Source: Promerops cafer
Taxonomy: Eukaryota; Chordata; Aves; Passeriformes; Nectariniidae
Direction of reading: 5' to 3'
Assembly (NCBI GenBank): GCA_013398275.1
Contig: VZSE01009980.1
Span: 371,028 to 435,027, forward strand
DNA length: 64,000 bases
The translations under genes were made by a program, and so were the position numbers. Position 1 is the first letter of the stretch; each line of letters starts with the position of its first letter. The notes under the pieces were generated by a model. That model was not told the origin of the DNA and made no database searches. It saw nothing but the letters and a program-made list of their open reading frames with translations. Below are positions 12,501 through 25,300 of this stretch, piece by piece.

Positions 12501-14856
12501 CAGAGTGGAGAGTTTGTTGAAAATATTTTCTCATCATGGATGTTGAGAGGGCGTACGGATGTGCTGGAGAATAGCACTTGAACAGAAAAATTGTTTTTGC
12601 AAGTTGAAGTCATGATTTTAAAATGATTATTAATTTTGAGAATAACACTTGCAAGGTGCTGTTCTACACCACAAACAAGAGTGGGAAAATAAATCGGTAT
12701 TACCAGTTCTTCAGGAAAGGGTTTTGGTGCTACAGTGGTTTGCAAATTGGATGTGACTCCACAGTTTTAAATTATTGCAAGAAGGACAGGAGCCATGCTG
12801 GGTTGTATTTGAAAATGACTGTAGTCTAGATGATGTCTAAAATAATGTCTCTGCTTTGCATAGCAGTTCAGCTGTTACGTCTGTCTTGGTCTATTTAAAA
12901 AAAGAAAAAAATGTCCCATCTGAAAAGAGCTAAAGAGCAAGCCACAAAAGGTTAGAAACCCGGGTATCGTAGGCCTTAATGACCTGGAATTATTTAGCAG
13001 AAGAACATAATTTGTTTTCCATGTGATTGGCAGAACAAGAATTACTAAGCTTAAATTAAAGCAAAAGGGAGGCATCTAATCATTAGCAACTCACTAATGG
13101 TGAAACAGAAAAGTAGATTTTTGAACCTTATTTCTCAGAGGTTTTAAAGTCAGGGTAGATAAATACCAGTTAGGAAGGACTTGGACACGACACAGATTTG
13201 CCTTGAAATGGGGCTGAAATAATAAATGGCTGCTCAAGACCTGTTTCAGACATATTTTCTGTGACTGTAGAATTCAGTGGGAGCACCACCAAAATGTAGC
13301 AGCTAAGTCAGTAACCCCTGGACAGAAAAAGAAACACCATATTCTGTTATTTTCACTACTTTTGTCTGCTTCTATATGAACTCTTCCCTCATCACTTTTT
13401 GGCTTCCAGTTTACTGGATGACAGAGAAGTAGTTACCTTTATAGCCAATGCTACGTCCAAGTGACATGAGGCTGGACCAATATTGTGTCTGCTGCTGCTA
13501 GGATGATGGACAGCTTGCTTTTTCTCCTCACACAAAAGTAAATGGACTTAAAAGATGGCAAACAAGTGTCAAATAATTCTGTCTCTTATCATTAATCAAA
13601 GATTCAAAGGTAACAAGATTGATATAAGGAAAAATTACATTTCCCATCCAACTTCTTGCTCTTGAGAGCATGCTGAATATAGAGTTAACTTAAACTAAAT
13701 GAAAAGAAAAAAAATATTTGCATAATTATATTCTGGAGGTCATTGTTGTTCAGTCTGTTGAAATCTCCTGGAACACACAAATACATTGCTTTGTGAACCT
13801 GCTATTCCCAATTTTACCAATTTCATCTACACCAGATCTCATTAATACTACCAGTAAGTATGAGAAATATTGTCTGATGTACTTGGAGATTAATTATGCT
13901 TGTGGCAGTCTCTCCCTTATAGGAGAAGGCAGCTCATTCCAACAATAGCAATTCTTTCTGAGTTCACTTCAAATGTCATTATGATAGAATGCAATTTTGG
14001 GAATAATGCAAATGTGAGTTTCAGTAGCTGGAAGCTATTTTGTTTTAATGAGGTATGAAGTAACACACCTCAAATGCACTGCAGCTTCCACCTCTGGCTT
14101 GGGAAAGGAAAACAGACCATGAATATGATTAAATTTAGTACTGGTTTAATTCACCTAATGCTAAAGCTAAATTTAGGTAATTGCTCTATTTTATTTATGC
14201 AGATGACCCCAAAATAGTTTGTTTCTGCCAAATTATACCTTATTAAGGTTCAGTATCTGGTTTTATTTTATTATAACTCTGATCTTTATTGTTAATAGGA
14301 ACAGCTTGATGTTGTATTTCAGGAAGGAGAAAGCACAGTTCAATTTCATGTGTTCCAAGGCAAAACCTATCACTTTGCCAGGAAGCTGAAAAAGGAGGTA
14401 GTTGTAGCTGTAATAGGAGCTGTAATTTTCAGAAACATCTTGCCTGTATCCTGGAATTTTTCCTGTTATGCCCCACTATGGAAGACTAGCACACCTTTTT
14501 TTTTCTACATGTAGTGCAATCTTGTTTTTTCCTGCTCTCTAGGGGAATTATGTCACCATATAAACAGAAACAACAGAGGAAGGAGAAAAGGGCAGTAAGA
14601 GGTAAGTTGAAGAAAAATAAAAAGGGAAAAAAATTACCAAAAGCAAATACCTGTAAGAAGGGTATTTTCTCTGTAGAGAAATTGGAGAGTTTTTCCAGTT
14701 GTATGTCTTGGTTTCATAAGGACTACAAATGAGACACAGAATATGTGTTTTAAGCATCCAGCCAAATAGTGGATCTGTGTTTCTTGCCTCTGTTGAAACC
14801 TGTCCAAACCCTCCGGAAAAGGATAACTAAAGAAGAATGATGAATGTATCACATAC

Positions 14857-14881
14857 TTTAAATATATCTTATATATTTAAA
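14857..14881. repeat. AT-rich inverted repeat, 11-base arms
   Basis: The arms TTTAAATATAT and its exact reverse complement flank the 3-base loop CTT. The composition is AT only, so it is probably low-complexity DNA, not a functional structure. Confidence 0.7.
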
Positions 14882-15587
14882 TTGCTTGTTAATAGAGACT
14901 GCAGAATAATTTACATAATGAATACTTTTCAATCTTGGCACTATATTTATCAGAGACCCTGATCTCCAGTCCTATGTGAGCACTGGTCTTAATTTCTGTG
15001 TAGCTAAGCTGGAGTGCAACTTTTTGGGAATAGTTCCTTTGACTCCTTGGTTTGGGGCCCTTCCTTTGACTGGAGTTCCTCTGAAGTTGTTTGAGAGAAA
15101 AGGCAGGATAAACCTAATGTAGTTGTGACCATGTTGTGTCCCCAGCAGTTCTGGCTGAAGAGCTGCTGCCTGTAAATTGCATTTTGTACCCCTTCTCCTT
15201 TGGCGGGCATCTGCCAAAACTGCTTCTCCTGGATACTGTTCTCTCCTTGGGAATGCAGTGTGCCTGCTCCTCTGTGGTAAAAGACTTCTTTTTGACAACA
15301 GCAAGGAATCTGCCAGAGCTGATAATGTTCCCTCTCACCCCATCAGCCTCTCTCATTGAGCAGTGCTCCGTGTCAGGTCTGCCCTGGGTGTTAAGTGGAT
15401 TCTCTGACTTGTGTTATTGGTGTTTCTCTGACAGCTCAGGCAACTCCAGTAACAACTGTTTTCATCCCCAGGGTATTTTATATCTTCACCTAAAACTATG
15501 AGATTGTTAAACAAGTTTTCTTACTGAAACTAGTTCTTGTTTACCAACATTTTAAAGTGTCTTTTCTGCATTTGGGCCAAGTATGAT

Positions 15588-15611
15588 CAGATTAACAATC
15601 AGATTAACAAT
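15588..15611. repeat. 12-base tandem duplication
   Basis: CAGATTAACAAT occurs twice head to tail, exactly. It lies about 35 bases upstream of a CR1 fragment and may be a replication-slippage duplication. Confidence 0.85.
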
Positions 15612-15644
15612 GATTTCCTAATTTACTTTTACACCTGGGCATCC

Positions 15645-15873
15645 AGGGGACAGGTTAGAGGGAGTTTTATGGGTATGAGGAAAAACTTCTCCATCAAAAG
15701 GGTTATCAAGCACTGGAAAAGGCTGCCCAGGAAGTGGAGCCACCATCTCTGGATGTATTCAAAAGACACGTGGATGGGGACATGGTTTAGTGGTGGTCTT
15801 GGCAGTGCTGGGTTACTGGTTGGACTCAATGGCCTTTGGGGTTTTTGCCAGCTAAAATGATACCATGGTTCTC
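15645..15873 (+). mobile_element. CR1 LINE fragment, 3' end, plus strand
   Basis: The segment follows the conserved 3' part of avian CR1 retrotransposons: a GAGGAAAAACTTCT block near 15678, CACTGGAAAAGGCTGCCCAG at 15711-15730, TCTGGATGTATTCAAAAGAC near 15748, then the GTTGGACTCAATGGCC region near 15819. It ends in a degraded form of the ATTCTATGATTCT tail near 15860-15872. CR1 copies are usually cut short at the 5' end and keep the 3' end, as here. No reverse transcriptase coding sequence remains. The family is called from remembered consensus, so the subfamily is not given, and the 5' boundary is uncertain by about 20 bases. Confidence 0.9.
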
Positions 15874-17149
15874 TAGAACCTCATTTATTCTGACTGCTTC
15901 CTTGAAAATACATCTTAAACTAAAGCATCCCAAAATGGAGAGGTGACGTGCTTTGCTGAGTTAATTGAATGCTATTTTCTGATGTGAGTCTTTGAATCCC
16001 TGAATTTCATAAAAAAACCCTATGAGCTGACATGACAAATGGAACAAATGGGACTTAGGTCGGCAGTCTGAACTGCTCACTGAGAGCAGAGCTTACAAGT
16101 TTGTTGTAGTGTCATCCAGAAAGGTCAGATTCTTTTAACAAATTTTATATTCATAAAGCCAGCTGCCAAGTTGAACAGTCAAGACATTTTATAAAAGAAA
16201 AGATATACTAAAATAGAGATTATCTAAATATAGCATTTTTTCCCGTATACAACTCATAGCAGGAACCTGGCGTGAATATTGTTTGTTCAGAAACCCTTTT
16301 AGCCTTTAATAACGTATTTTCACCTGCACAGTGGCTGCCAGTGTTGCTATTTGCAAACCATAACTGATTTGTGCCTCTTCATATACATTGTATGTGTGGC
16401 CTTTTCAATTTCTTTTTTAGCAAACCTTTGCATTACCTTTAGTCCAGGTTCAGGACCAAGGGGAAGACTGAAACAACCAACCCACAAATGCAGCTGCAAT
16501 ACCGTGCTGGCTTTTGGGAACAGCAGATATCAATTTATGGGCATGTATTTCATGCAGTCTTCACAGAAATTATTGAACAGGGCTCCTGCTGTTAGGAAAT
16601 AAATAATGTGAGAATTAAAGCTTGCTCCAGAAGCAGACTTCTTTGTGTGCGCTTGGTGATGGGATGAGGGGGAAAATGTGCTATTTTTTATTAGCCATTA
16701 TAAAGTAGCTGTTCTGCTGCTACAACCATCAGGCCCCTTGCTTTTATAGAATAAAGTGAAACACAACAAATTGGGGAAAATTCTTTAGTGTGGGTTTGGA
16801 TCATTGCTGAATTCAGCCCACAAAAAGGTTTTACTTCACAATAGGCTGTAAAGCTTATAGGGAGCCATCATTTGGAACATTTATTAAGAACACATTTTTA
16901 ATTCAGAGCAGTTATCAACTTCAAGTGTGACTGTAAGAAGTATGAAATTATTGATGCTGAAATATTATATGAGGATTTCTTTCCGGAAGATGTGTTTTGA
17001 CACATGTTGCAATGTATTCTGACACTAGGTGATGAGTTGAAATCACTGTTGGGCATAAAGCAGCAAGGCAGAGTGAAGAGGAAAACTTTGCAGTGGAATA
17101 ATCTGTTACCAGAACAGCTAACACTAAGGATGCCTGACTTTTCTCACTG

Positions 17150-17177
17150 AAAAAAAAAAAAAAAAAAAAAAAAAAAN
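17150..17177. repeat. A27 homopolymer ending in an ambiguous base
   Basis: Twenty-seven consecutive A are followed by one N at 17177. The N probably marks uncertain run length in the assembly. I looked for a retroposed gene upstream (a poly-A tail would suggest one) but saw no polyadenylation signal just before it and no coding similarity. Confidence 0.9.
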
Positions 17178-19209
17178 TAACCAAAAGTTCAAATATTATC
17201 AAACTTTCTTCAAAAACTGCAGATTGCTTTATTTGTTTCTTTTAGCTCTTGAGTTTTAAGGGATCTTTCTTAGGTTTGGATCCAAGGTGACTGTTAAAAA
17301 TGAGTAGCAAATAGAAAGCAGGTTTTAAATCCTATTTTCCATAGAACATTTTAACTTCTTCACTGTGCCTGTAATGTCAAGCTCTGCGTCAGTAAAATCT
17401 GGCACCATTTGGAAGCCAATCCTGCTTCCACTGGAGCTCAAGAAAAATTTCTTCCTTGGTGGAAATGAAACTTAATCTTTTCATAGAGTATTTAATTTTC
17501 ATATTAAACTTGGAGCTTTTTCTTTTCATTCTTCATTAGCTATCATTTTCAGCTGAGCTCAGAAATTGCACGAGCTGAAGAAACCATATGTTTGGGATTA
17601 CATTTTGGTAAAACTTTTCTGATTTGTCAAAACCTCTTTGAACTAGGTTTCTGGCATGTTCCTCTGTAAATATTTGAAACGAGGTATTTGTGTGCCAAAG
17701 AACTGAGGGAATTCAGTTTACTGTGGAATATGTGAAATGTCTCATGAATAATTTATCATAAAGCAACCTAATTATGGCTTTATTAAGCTTTAATTCGATG
17801 TTTTAAAATTAAACAGCAGGAATGGTGCAGTAAAATGCTTTTAATTCCATATGTAGTGGAGGGTATGTCAGCTACCCTATGTACCCATACCTCGCAGGGG
17901 CAGCTCAAGTGCTGCCAGAAGTTTAATTCAGTAAGTTTGTAAGACAGTGGGGTTTTTTTGAGTTCTTCTCTATAATTTCAGCTCAACTTGGAAATATCTG
18001 TGAGGCATTACCATGTAGAGTGCACACATAAAAGGAGACTTTCAGAGGGGGAGTATCCAAACCCATAAAAAGGAAAGTTTCTGCAGTAAACTGGAACTAT
18101 TTGAAGCATTTATAGAGAGATGTGTGCTTTAAATAAGAAAAAGCCACATAATTTTTTTTTTAATTTAGTCCATAGCCTTAAAAGGTATCTTCACCCCTCT
18201 AAGAAATGCTGCTTTTCCAAGAAGCAGAACCATCCACACAACAGGTACAGCTGGGTGGACATGCACAGAATTGAAGTAGTCTGGAAAAATGAGCTGCAAA
18301 TTACAGACACAGAGCTACAAGACCCCTGTGTCCATCTGGGATGTGGTGTGGAAAGCATCCCCATCACCTGAGAGGTGTCCCACAGGAATTGTACGAGATT
18401 TTTGCTTGCAGGATGCTTTATAACCAGAGCAGTTATTCAAACACAAAGACTTGAAATGCAAAAACGTATTGCAGACATGACTCCAGCAATTTGAGATGTG
18501 TTTGGTTATGACAGCACAGGCAGCAGGTCTTCAGCTTCACAGAAGAGCCACAAACTTCCACTAAAATGCACTTAAGGTGTTGCCTGTCTTGCCCTCTTCC
18601 ATGTTTCATCAAATGCTTGTTTATTTTATTTAAACCTGGGTAGACCCTCTTCCTCCTCAAAACTGCTGTTCCCAGACTCAGCTAGGAAAGTTGGGACAAA
18701 AACAGTTATTAAAATATTTTTGAATGAGAATTTGAAAACAGCTGAAAGGTTTTGGGAGCAGAGAACATTTGCATGGGACATACCCATAACTAATTTTGAG
18801 GATGTGTTTTGGAGGACAGTACTTTGCTGCAGTCTCATATTTACAATGAATTAGACAAAATAAAATATGTTATTCCAAATCCATGCAAAACAGGATATAT
18901 AATAGTCATATCCTTTCAATTTTTGAATTGGATAGCTGGCATACTTTCAAAGGCCAGATCTGCCTTAATTGTTTGTCTAGCTTGTCTGCCCATAGATTAT
19001 CTTTATTTTTGTGTCCTCTTTCTTAATGTGTTTCTCTACAGGCTTCAAGATCTCCCTGGTCCAGCAATTCTCTTGTGGGTTGTTTTGCTTAGACAGCTGG
19101 AGGCTAAATTCAGGTTTTAAGAGAGAACACAAAGTTGTGCAAATGTGTTTTCAAAATATCTAGGAATAAGCACATTGTCTAGAAAAGCAAAGAGGCCTAT
19201 TTTTCACGT

Positions 19210-19307
19210 TTACTGTTTCATAAGAAACAGTAAGTGTTTTTATAGATAAACCAGTGAATAGAGAAATCAGTTACAATCTCTTTTTCCTGTAACAGAACAG
19301 GAAAAAG
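19210..19307. repeat. Two neighbouring perfect hairpins
   Basis: The first has 10-base arms TTACTGTTTC (19210-19219) and the reverse complement at 19224-19233 around ATAA. The second has 11-base arms CTTTTTCCTGT (19280-19290) and the reverse complement at 19297-19307 around AACAGA. Both stems are perfect and lie within 100 bases. No known element or RNA family was recognised. Confidence 0.75.
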
Positions 19308-22300
19308 AAAAAAGTTCAGAAAAATACAGCCAGCAGTAAGAGATACCAGATTAAAAAGAAAAACAAAAACCAGTTGGTTTTGTGAAAGCTAAGAACAAAT
19401 ACTTCAAATTCAGGTAGCTCAGGCAGTTGGAACAATCCTCTGAATCTTTAAGTGCATATATAATCTTCACAAAACCTTTGAGATTTTCCCATTAGTGGAA
19501 AAAAAACCTCTGTTCCAAATAACAGCTTCTAAGAAAATGGTCTGCTGCAATTGAAACAGATCTTTTTTTTCCAACAAGCCTAAAAAGCTGAACAAACTGT
19601 GCTCATTCACTTTGTGAGGATCCACCCTTGTGACCCCAGCAGCCTCTGCTGTCTGTGTGCTGACAGAGTGCAAGTGCTGTATGCTCTCTCATTTGAGGTC
19701 TTGAATGCCCTCAGCTATGCTTAAGATTTATCTGAAGCTCAGAACAGAGAGCAGTTTTGTCTTCTGCTGGCAGAAGCACTGCACTTGCTTTTGAGACAAC
19801 GTTAATTTTGAGCAGAGACTTCCCAGCTCAGAACATTTATGAAACTCCCTTTCAAATACTTTTAGTTGTGAGAGAAGCTGGAGACTGAGACTTTCTGAAT
19901 CTTTGGTATGCAAAACCTTGGGGTGAGAGCAGGTGGGACGACACGCAGGAGCTTGAATGTTAAAAGAGAAAGAGCTAAATCTTGGTAGAAGCAAGATATC
20001 CAGGCAGAGCTGGAAGAAGATTAGCTGTCAGACTGAGCCAGGTGTGCTTGTTTCACTCCCCGTGTGCGCTGCCAATGTATTAAACACTCGGAATTCTGCA
20101 TTTCAGAATGAGAACGCGAGTTCTGTTGAGCTACTGTCCTACAGCTTTTCTTAACACTGATGTTCTACAGCAGAAGCAGAAAGGGCAGGAGGTGCTCAGT
20201 AGGAGATAAAGGCATTCCTCACACTTGGAATTGCAAATTGGCCACCCCAAATGAGGAGCTTTGGGGCAGGAAAACTTGAGCACCTGTATCATGATGGGAC
20301 GAAACTTCTGCCATGGGTGGGATCCTGATTAAGCTGCTCAAAATTAGCTCGTACATCTCATTTTCCTTTGGTAACTCATTTTGTGTGCAGTATAGGCATA
20401 CTTGTAGTAGCTGCCTCAGGGTATTTATTAGGAAATGCAGATTTGTTTGTTTGTTCATTTGTTTCTTAGTATTCAAAATATTCTTTTTGTTTACAGTTTT
20501 CCAGCTCTTGTAATTGCAGCTCTCAAAGCTGGCTGTATACCATTAGACCATGAGACATTTTTTCACCATCTTTATTCTGGAATCTGTCATTTTTAATTAT
20601 CATTTGCATGGAAAGACAAGGAAGAAAACACAGTTTAAGTTTTTTTCCTAACAAATGATTCAAGGATGAAATATGCTTCAAAACCTAAGAGAAAATAAAA
20701 TTAGATTTGAAGAACTTTGGCAGTTTTTTCCAAAGTTTTCGGGGCACAGGATATATTAGAAATTTGAAGAAAGGCCTAATATTCAGTGACAAGGAGATGC
20801 TCAGAAGGTTATGGGAATAATGTCCCTGTGTACAGTATGAAGTCCATTGCAATATTGAAATTTCTTAGTCTAACTCAGTAGAATCAAGTTTTACACAGGC
20901 TTCTGTGCCTGATTTTCCATGAAACATTTTATATAATTTATCTTTTTAGACAAAATTACTTATCATACTAGGTGTTTCTCCCTTCTAATCTTGCCTACAA
21001 TGAAAATCCAGATAATAGCTTATCTTAATACTATCTGGCTATGCATGAAAATTATTTCTTATAATTTAAATGTGTTTGAATACCAGTACTTATTGTAAGT
21101 GCAGCTTTCAGTTCTCTTTTAAAAGCAGATTTTTTAATTTAAATTTTTTAAATTTTTTTTTCTTGTTAGCCTGTTTTGACATTAGAGCTGACAAGTAAGA
21201 TGTAGCAAAGATCAGCCAAGGAGGAGAAGAGGATTTTGTGTCTTTTTGCACTTGGGACAAGTTAGGGAAAGTGAAGCAGATGCAGCCTACTTGGAAGAGA
21301 AAAGAAGTTTATTAGGGAAGTTTGCTCCCTCCAGGTCTGGTTGCATAACCCTGAGGAGACTCAGTTGTATACTGGCCTCGTCATACACATCATCCGGCCT
21401 TCCACAGCACAATGTTGATTAAGAACTGAAATATTTAACGATTTTATTTTTGAAAAATAAACGACAGTAGGCTGCTAATGTCAGGTATGAACCTCTTTCA
21501 TAATCATGAGGTAATTCTCTATGGTGGAACAGCACATGTCTGAAATAAATGGCTCCTCAGGGTTTCCACTGGGATATTGACTCCTACATGTCTGTTTAAA
21601 AATAGCACACATTAGGATAACTTGACAAAAATTGTGGCAAGCACTGCTAGTCAGTAACCCCAGCAAAAGGAGGACAAAGGTATGCAAAGCTGACACTTCC
21701 TTAAGTGTACTGTAAACACTAAGATACTCATTTGCTGCTGAAGCCCAACACTGTTAAACACTTTAAAAGAAATCAGTATACAGTTAGGAGTTATAAACTG
21801 CCCCCCCTGATTCTAAAATGAAAAATATCCTGTTCTGATCTCTGTTTACCACAATGATGTTGCAGAAGAGCACCACTGAACCATGAATTGCACCTGGCAG
21901 TGTTTTCACTGCTACAGAGGTCACCAGACTTGCTGGGAACTGGAAATCTCCAAAGCCAGGTGGGAGAGAACAAATAAACGTGTTGTTTCCAGCACTGCCT
22001 CTCCTTCTGAAGAAGTTAACTTCACAAACACCAAAATAAGAAGGTCTTTGCCTGTGTATGTGTGTTTTTTCTCTGCTGGCATGCTTTGTCTCAAGTTTTT
22101 TTCTCCAGATAGGGCGTAAGTTCTCTTTCCTGGAAACACTTGGAGTTTTAAAAAAGCAGAAGTGTGTTCTGAAGCTTTTCTCTGAGTGGAATATGCAATG
22201 TGATAATATAAAGATCTCTCTCCTCTTCCCATCTGTTTAGTGTCACAAAACTTGTGGGAACATAATATCTCTGAGGCCATATCCCTCTGTCAAATTTTGT

Positions 22301-25300
22301 TAAAATTGAGGAGTGTGTTCCAAAGCTATTGGAGGACATAAACAGAGTGAAGTTATAATCTAGATTTCCTTAGGAGCGAGGGGAAAAAAAAAAAAAAGTT
22401 CCATATCTCTGTGACAGAAAAGCAATTTTACATCATTAGAAAAATTCCCCGCTAGGTTCACAGCATCTGTGCATTATGTTAATGCTGGGTTTGTCTTCCT
22501 TGCTGGCCTTTTGTTCAATGTAGTATTTGCTACCTGGGCTTCAGGAGCTGCTCTTGAGACATTCTGGGTAGTGCACTCCTGTCACATCACCAGCATTTGG
22601 GGGAAAAAAGGAAACATTGAACAATAGTCTCACTTTCCTAGTCTGTGATGGCTAAACTGGAGATGCCACCATAAGCACTTACTGAGGAAAAAAATATTGT
22701 TTCTTTCTTTTCTGTTTTCCAGGTAAAATATTACAGCTGAAAACACAGTCGCAGAGGGGAACCAAAGCATGCAAAATACGAAGTCACTCTTCATCAATTT
22801 TGCCTGTCTTTTTAGTAATTACAGATTTTTCTTTCAAACTTGACGTTTTAATATTTTTACTCTTAAGAAACTACTGCACCATGAGAATGGTTAGCTGCTG
22901 GGGAAAATTAGTAAATGCAGGTAGCTTAAAAAATGTCATCAACATTGCATCAAACACAATTTCTAACTTCCACAATTTTGGTTTGGCTGGGTGCTGCTGT
23001 GTCTCAGTTTTACTAATTTTGTGGTCATTGTATCTTTTCTCCATTAAATGACTGTGTTCTCTTTCTTATTATCTTTTTAAAATTCAGTATTTGAAGTTTT
23101 TTCCTTTTCTGTCCTTGCTCAGGCTACCAGGAAATTCTTCACAAACCGGAATTAGGCAGTTGCTAAAGTCACCCATCAGATTATGTTGCTCATGAAACTG
23201 CACAGGGTGAAGGTTTCCCTCTGCCCACAAACTCCAGGTGATGATGTATGGCTGCTTTGCCTGTGCTAATGGAATCCCTTACTTGGTTTTACACTGCTAG
23301 AAGTGATCCATTGCTCTGCTGCAGGAGTGCAAATGTTTTGCCAGATACAATTTTCCTGCTCTTACTAAGGAAACAACAATTGCTTTTTAAAAATGCAAAT
23401 GAAAATCATCAGCATAATGATAGTTCTCTCAGCATTTGAAAAATTACGTGTGTTTGACTTTTTACAACTATAATGAAAGTATTAGTAGACCTTAATAACA
23501 CTAAATAATAGTTCTTTCTATACTTCCAGCCAAAAAAACCCTCCAATATTTAATAGATTTTTTTTCTCCTGGATTCTAAATCCCCTAAAGATAATAATTT
23601 AAAAGAAACATGTCAAATAGTATGCATTAAATGATTTTTGACTCTTTCTTTGTGTGAAAGATGGCTAAATAATCTTGGCAATTGTTTTGGAATTTGAATT
23701 TTGTAAACTGCTGTGGCTCAGTGTCAACCATCATATATACAAAGGTTCAGTTTTGGAAAATACTTCATTGTAAGGTGTTTTTCCTTTAAGAAAACCACTG
23801 AGGATGTATAATGTATTTTAAATTGATTGCTGTGTCTTCCCAGGATCTCTGGACCGAGAACTGGTGGCCAGGACATTTTGGTTTGAAATCATATTTCATA
23901 CACCCAAGAGACAAATCCTCTTCAAGAGCTATGCAAACCTTAGTGTAATTAAAGAACAAATACTAGAAGGATATTAAAGAACAGAGCTCCAAAACCACAC
24001 TCTAAAGCCAGAGGTTGCTGAGGTGTATTTAAGGAAACAGTGGTGCATCAGCCATTGATACAAACGTCCCAATATATTTATTTAAAAACACAATTGTGTT
24101 AGTCATTTCCTTGGGCATTATCTCTGGACTTTCTCACCTTAGGAAGATGCTTATGCAGCTGCTATTTGCACAGCAGTATTCTCAGCAGCAGAAAACGTTT
24201 TTGTTAATAAACTTTTTTTCTCCTTTGAGGCACTGCAATGTTTCTCTCAGCTTCGTTTTTTTGGAGGACACAAGCATAAGTAAATGTTTGTCTTTTCCAA
24301 TGGCTAATGTTAGTTATTCCATGGTCTTTGGGAACAGCCTGCTCCAGTGTGGATACAGGGGGAGCTTCTTACAGAAGCCACCCCAGTAGCCCCCTCTGCT
24401 ACCATAACCTTGCCATGCAAACCCAAAACAGATTACCAGAACAGAATTCCCAGCTTTTAGGAGCTCTTTCTTAAAAAGCTTTCAGTCCTTGCTCGAAAAA
24501 AAAAAATGTCTAAGAGGTCACACATCTTGGGTTAGCTCCACTTCTTTAGTACTTGGCTTGGTTCTTCAGAAAACACTGTCAGACTCTGAATTTTTTCAGT
24601 TCTCTGCCCTTGGTGACATCTAGCAATGGACTTGAGGATTTGTCATATTTTTAACCCATTAACAAATGGCCTTTTCCCCTGTACTATTAAATTGTGTTGG
24701 CTCCAGTGAGTTCACCTCATTAGAGTGTTTGCATATTCTCTAATAAGGATAATTTTCCTTTGCACATCCTTTCTCCTTCTTATATATCATCTGCAGTCTA
24801 TGACTTTTCTAGTCACTAATCAGAGCTAGCAGAAGTTTGGTAATGTGTGGGGTTTTATTGCACTGTTGGAGCTGCAGCAGCATTCAGTTGCTGCAGTCAG
24901 TGATTTATCTGAGCAGGTGGTGCCAATTCCTCTGTTGTTTCTACCTGCAAACAATTGGAAATCAATGGTGTGTCTCGACCCTTTTTGTGGATAACACTGA
25001 TTGTGTTGTCTGTAAAGGCTGCTTTTGTTTGTCTCTGCCTTGGAACCAGATGGGCCATTCTGTCTCAGATATTTGGGTTTGGATTTTTTGGGGCATTTTA
25101 GATCCAATCTTCCAGTGCTTGAGGATCCTTTTTTATGCAATATCATTTTTTCCCATAACTTTTCCATTATACGTAGCAGAGTACCCAAAGAAACAAACCT
25201 AAAACACCCTTTCTTCTGCTCTGATAAAGAACTGATTTGCACCAAGACTGCAGTACTGACTGACTGCTCAATCTGAAATTAGTCACAAAATTCTCATGAT

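Larger units (their letters stand above)
1..15644. other. Unique AT-rich noncoding DNA, no gene recognised
   Basis: No open reading frame here is long or protein-like enough to call; the longest are about 100-120 codons and resemble no family I know. No tRNA, rRNA or known small RNA sequence was seen. Content worth noting: a CpG-dense patch and palindrome at 737-1034, an inverted repeat at 4384-4409, a short (TG)7 run at 7522-7535, a T14 run at 9556-9569, an AT inverted repeat at 14857-14881, a 12-base tandem duplication at 15588-15611, and several exon-like segments discussed as findings (447-541, 1480-1555, 14323-14397, 14543-14601). It could be intergenic or the inside of a large intron; the sequence alone does not decide. 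Confidence 0.75.

Noticed and set aside
14704..14717. TGTCTTGGTTTCAT resembling the LTR edge motif
   Set aside because: The similarity stops after about 11 bases and no LTR body, matching second edge or target duplication follows.
17000..17177. A27 run considered as the tail of a retroposed gene copy
   Set aside because: No polyadenylation signal just upstream, no recognisable gene sequence and no visible target duplication.
24826..25245. Overlapping open frames on both strands (139 codons minus, 121 and 83 codons plus)
   Set aside because: Open frames on both strands over the same bases without motifs are best explained by chance.
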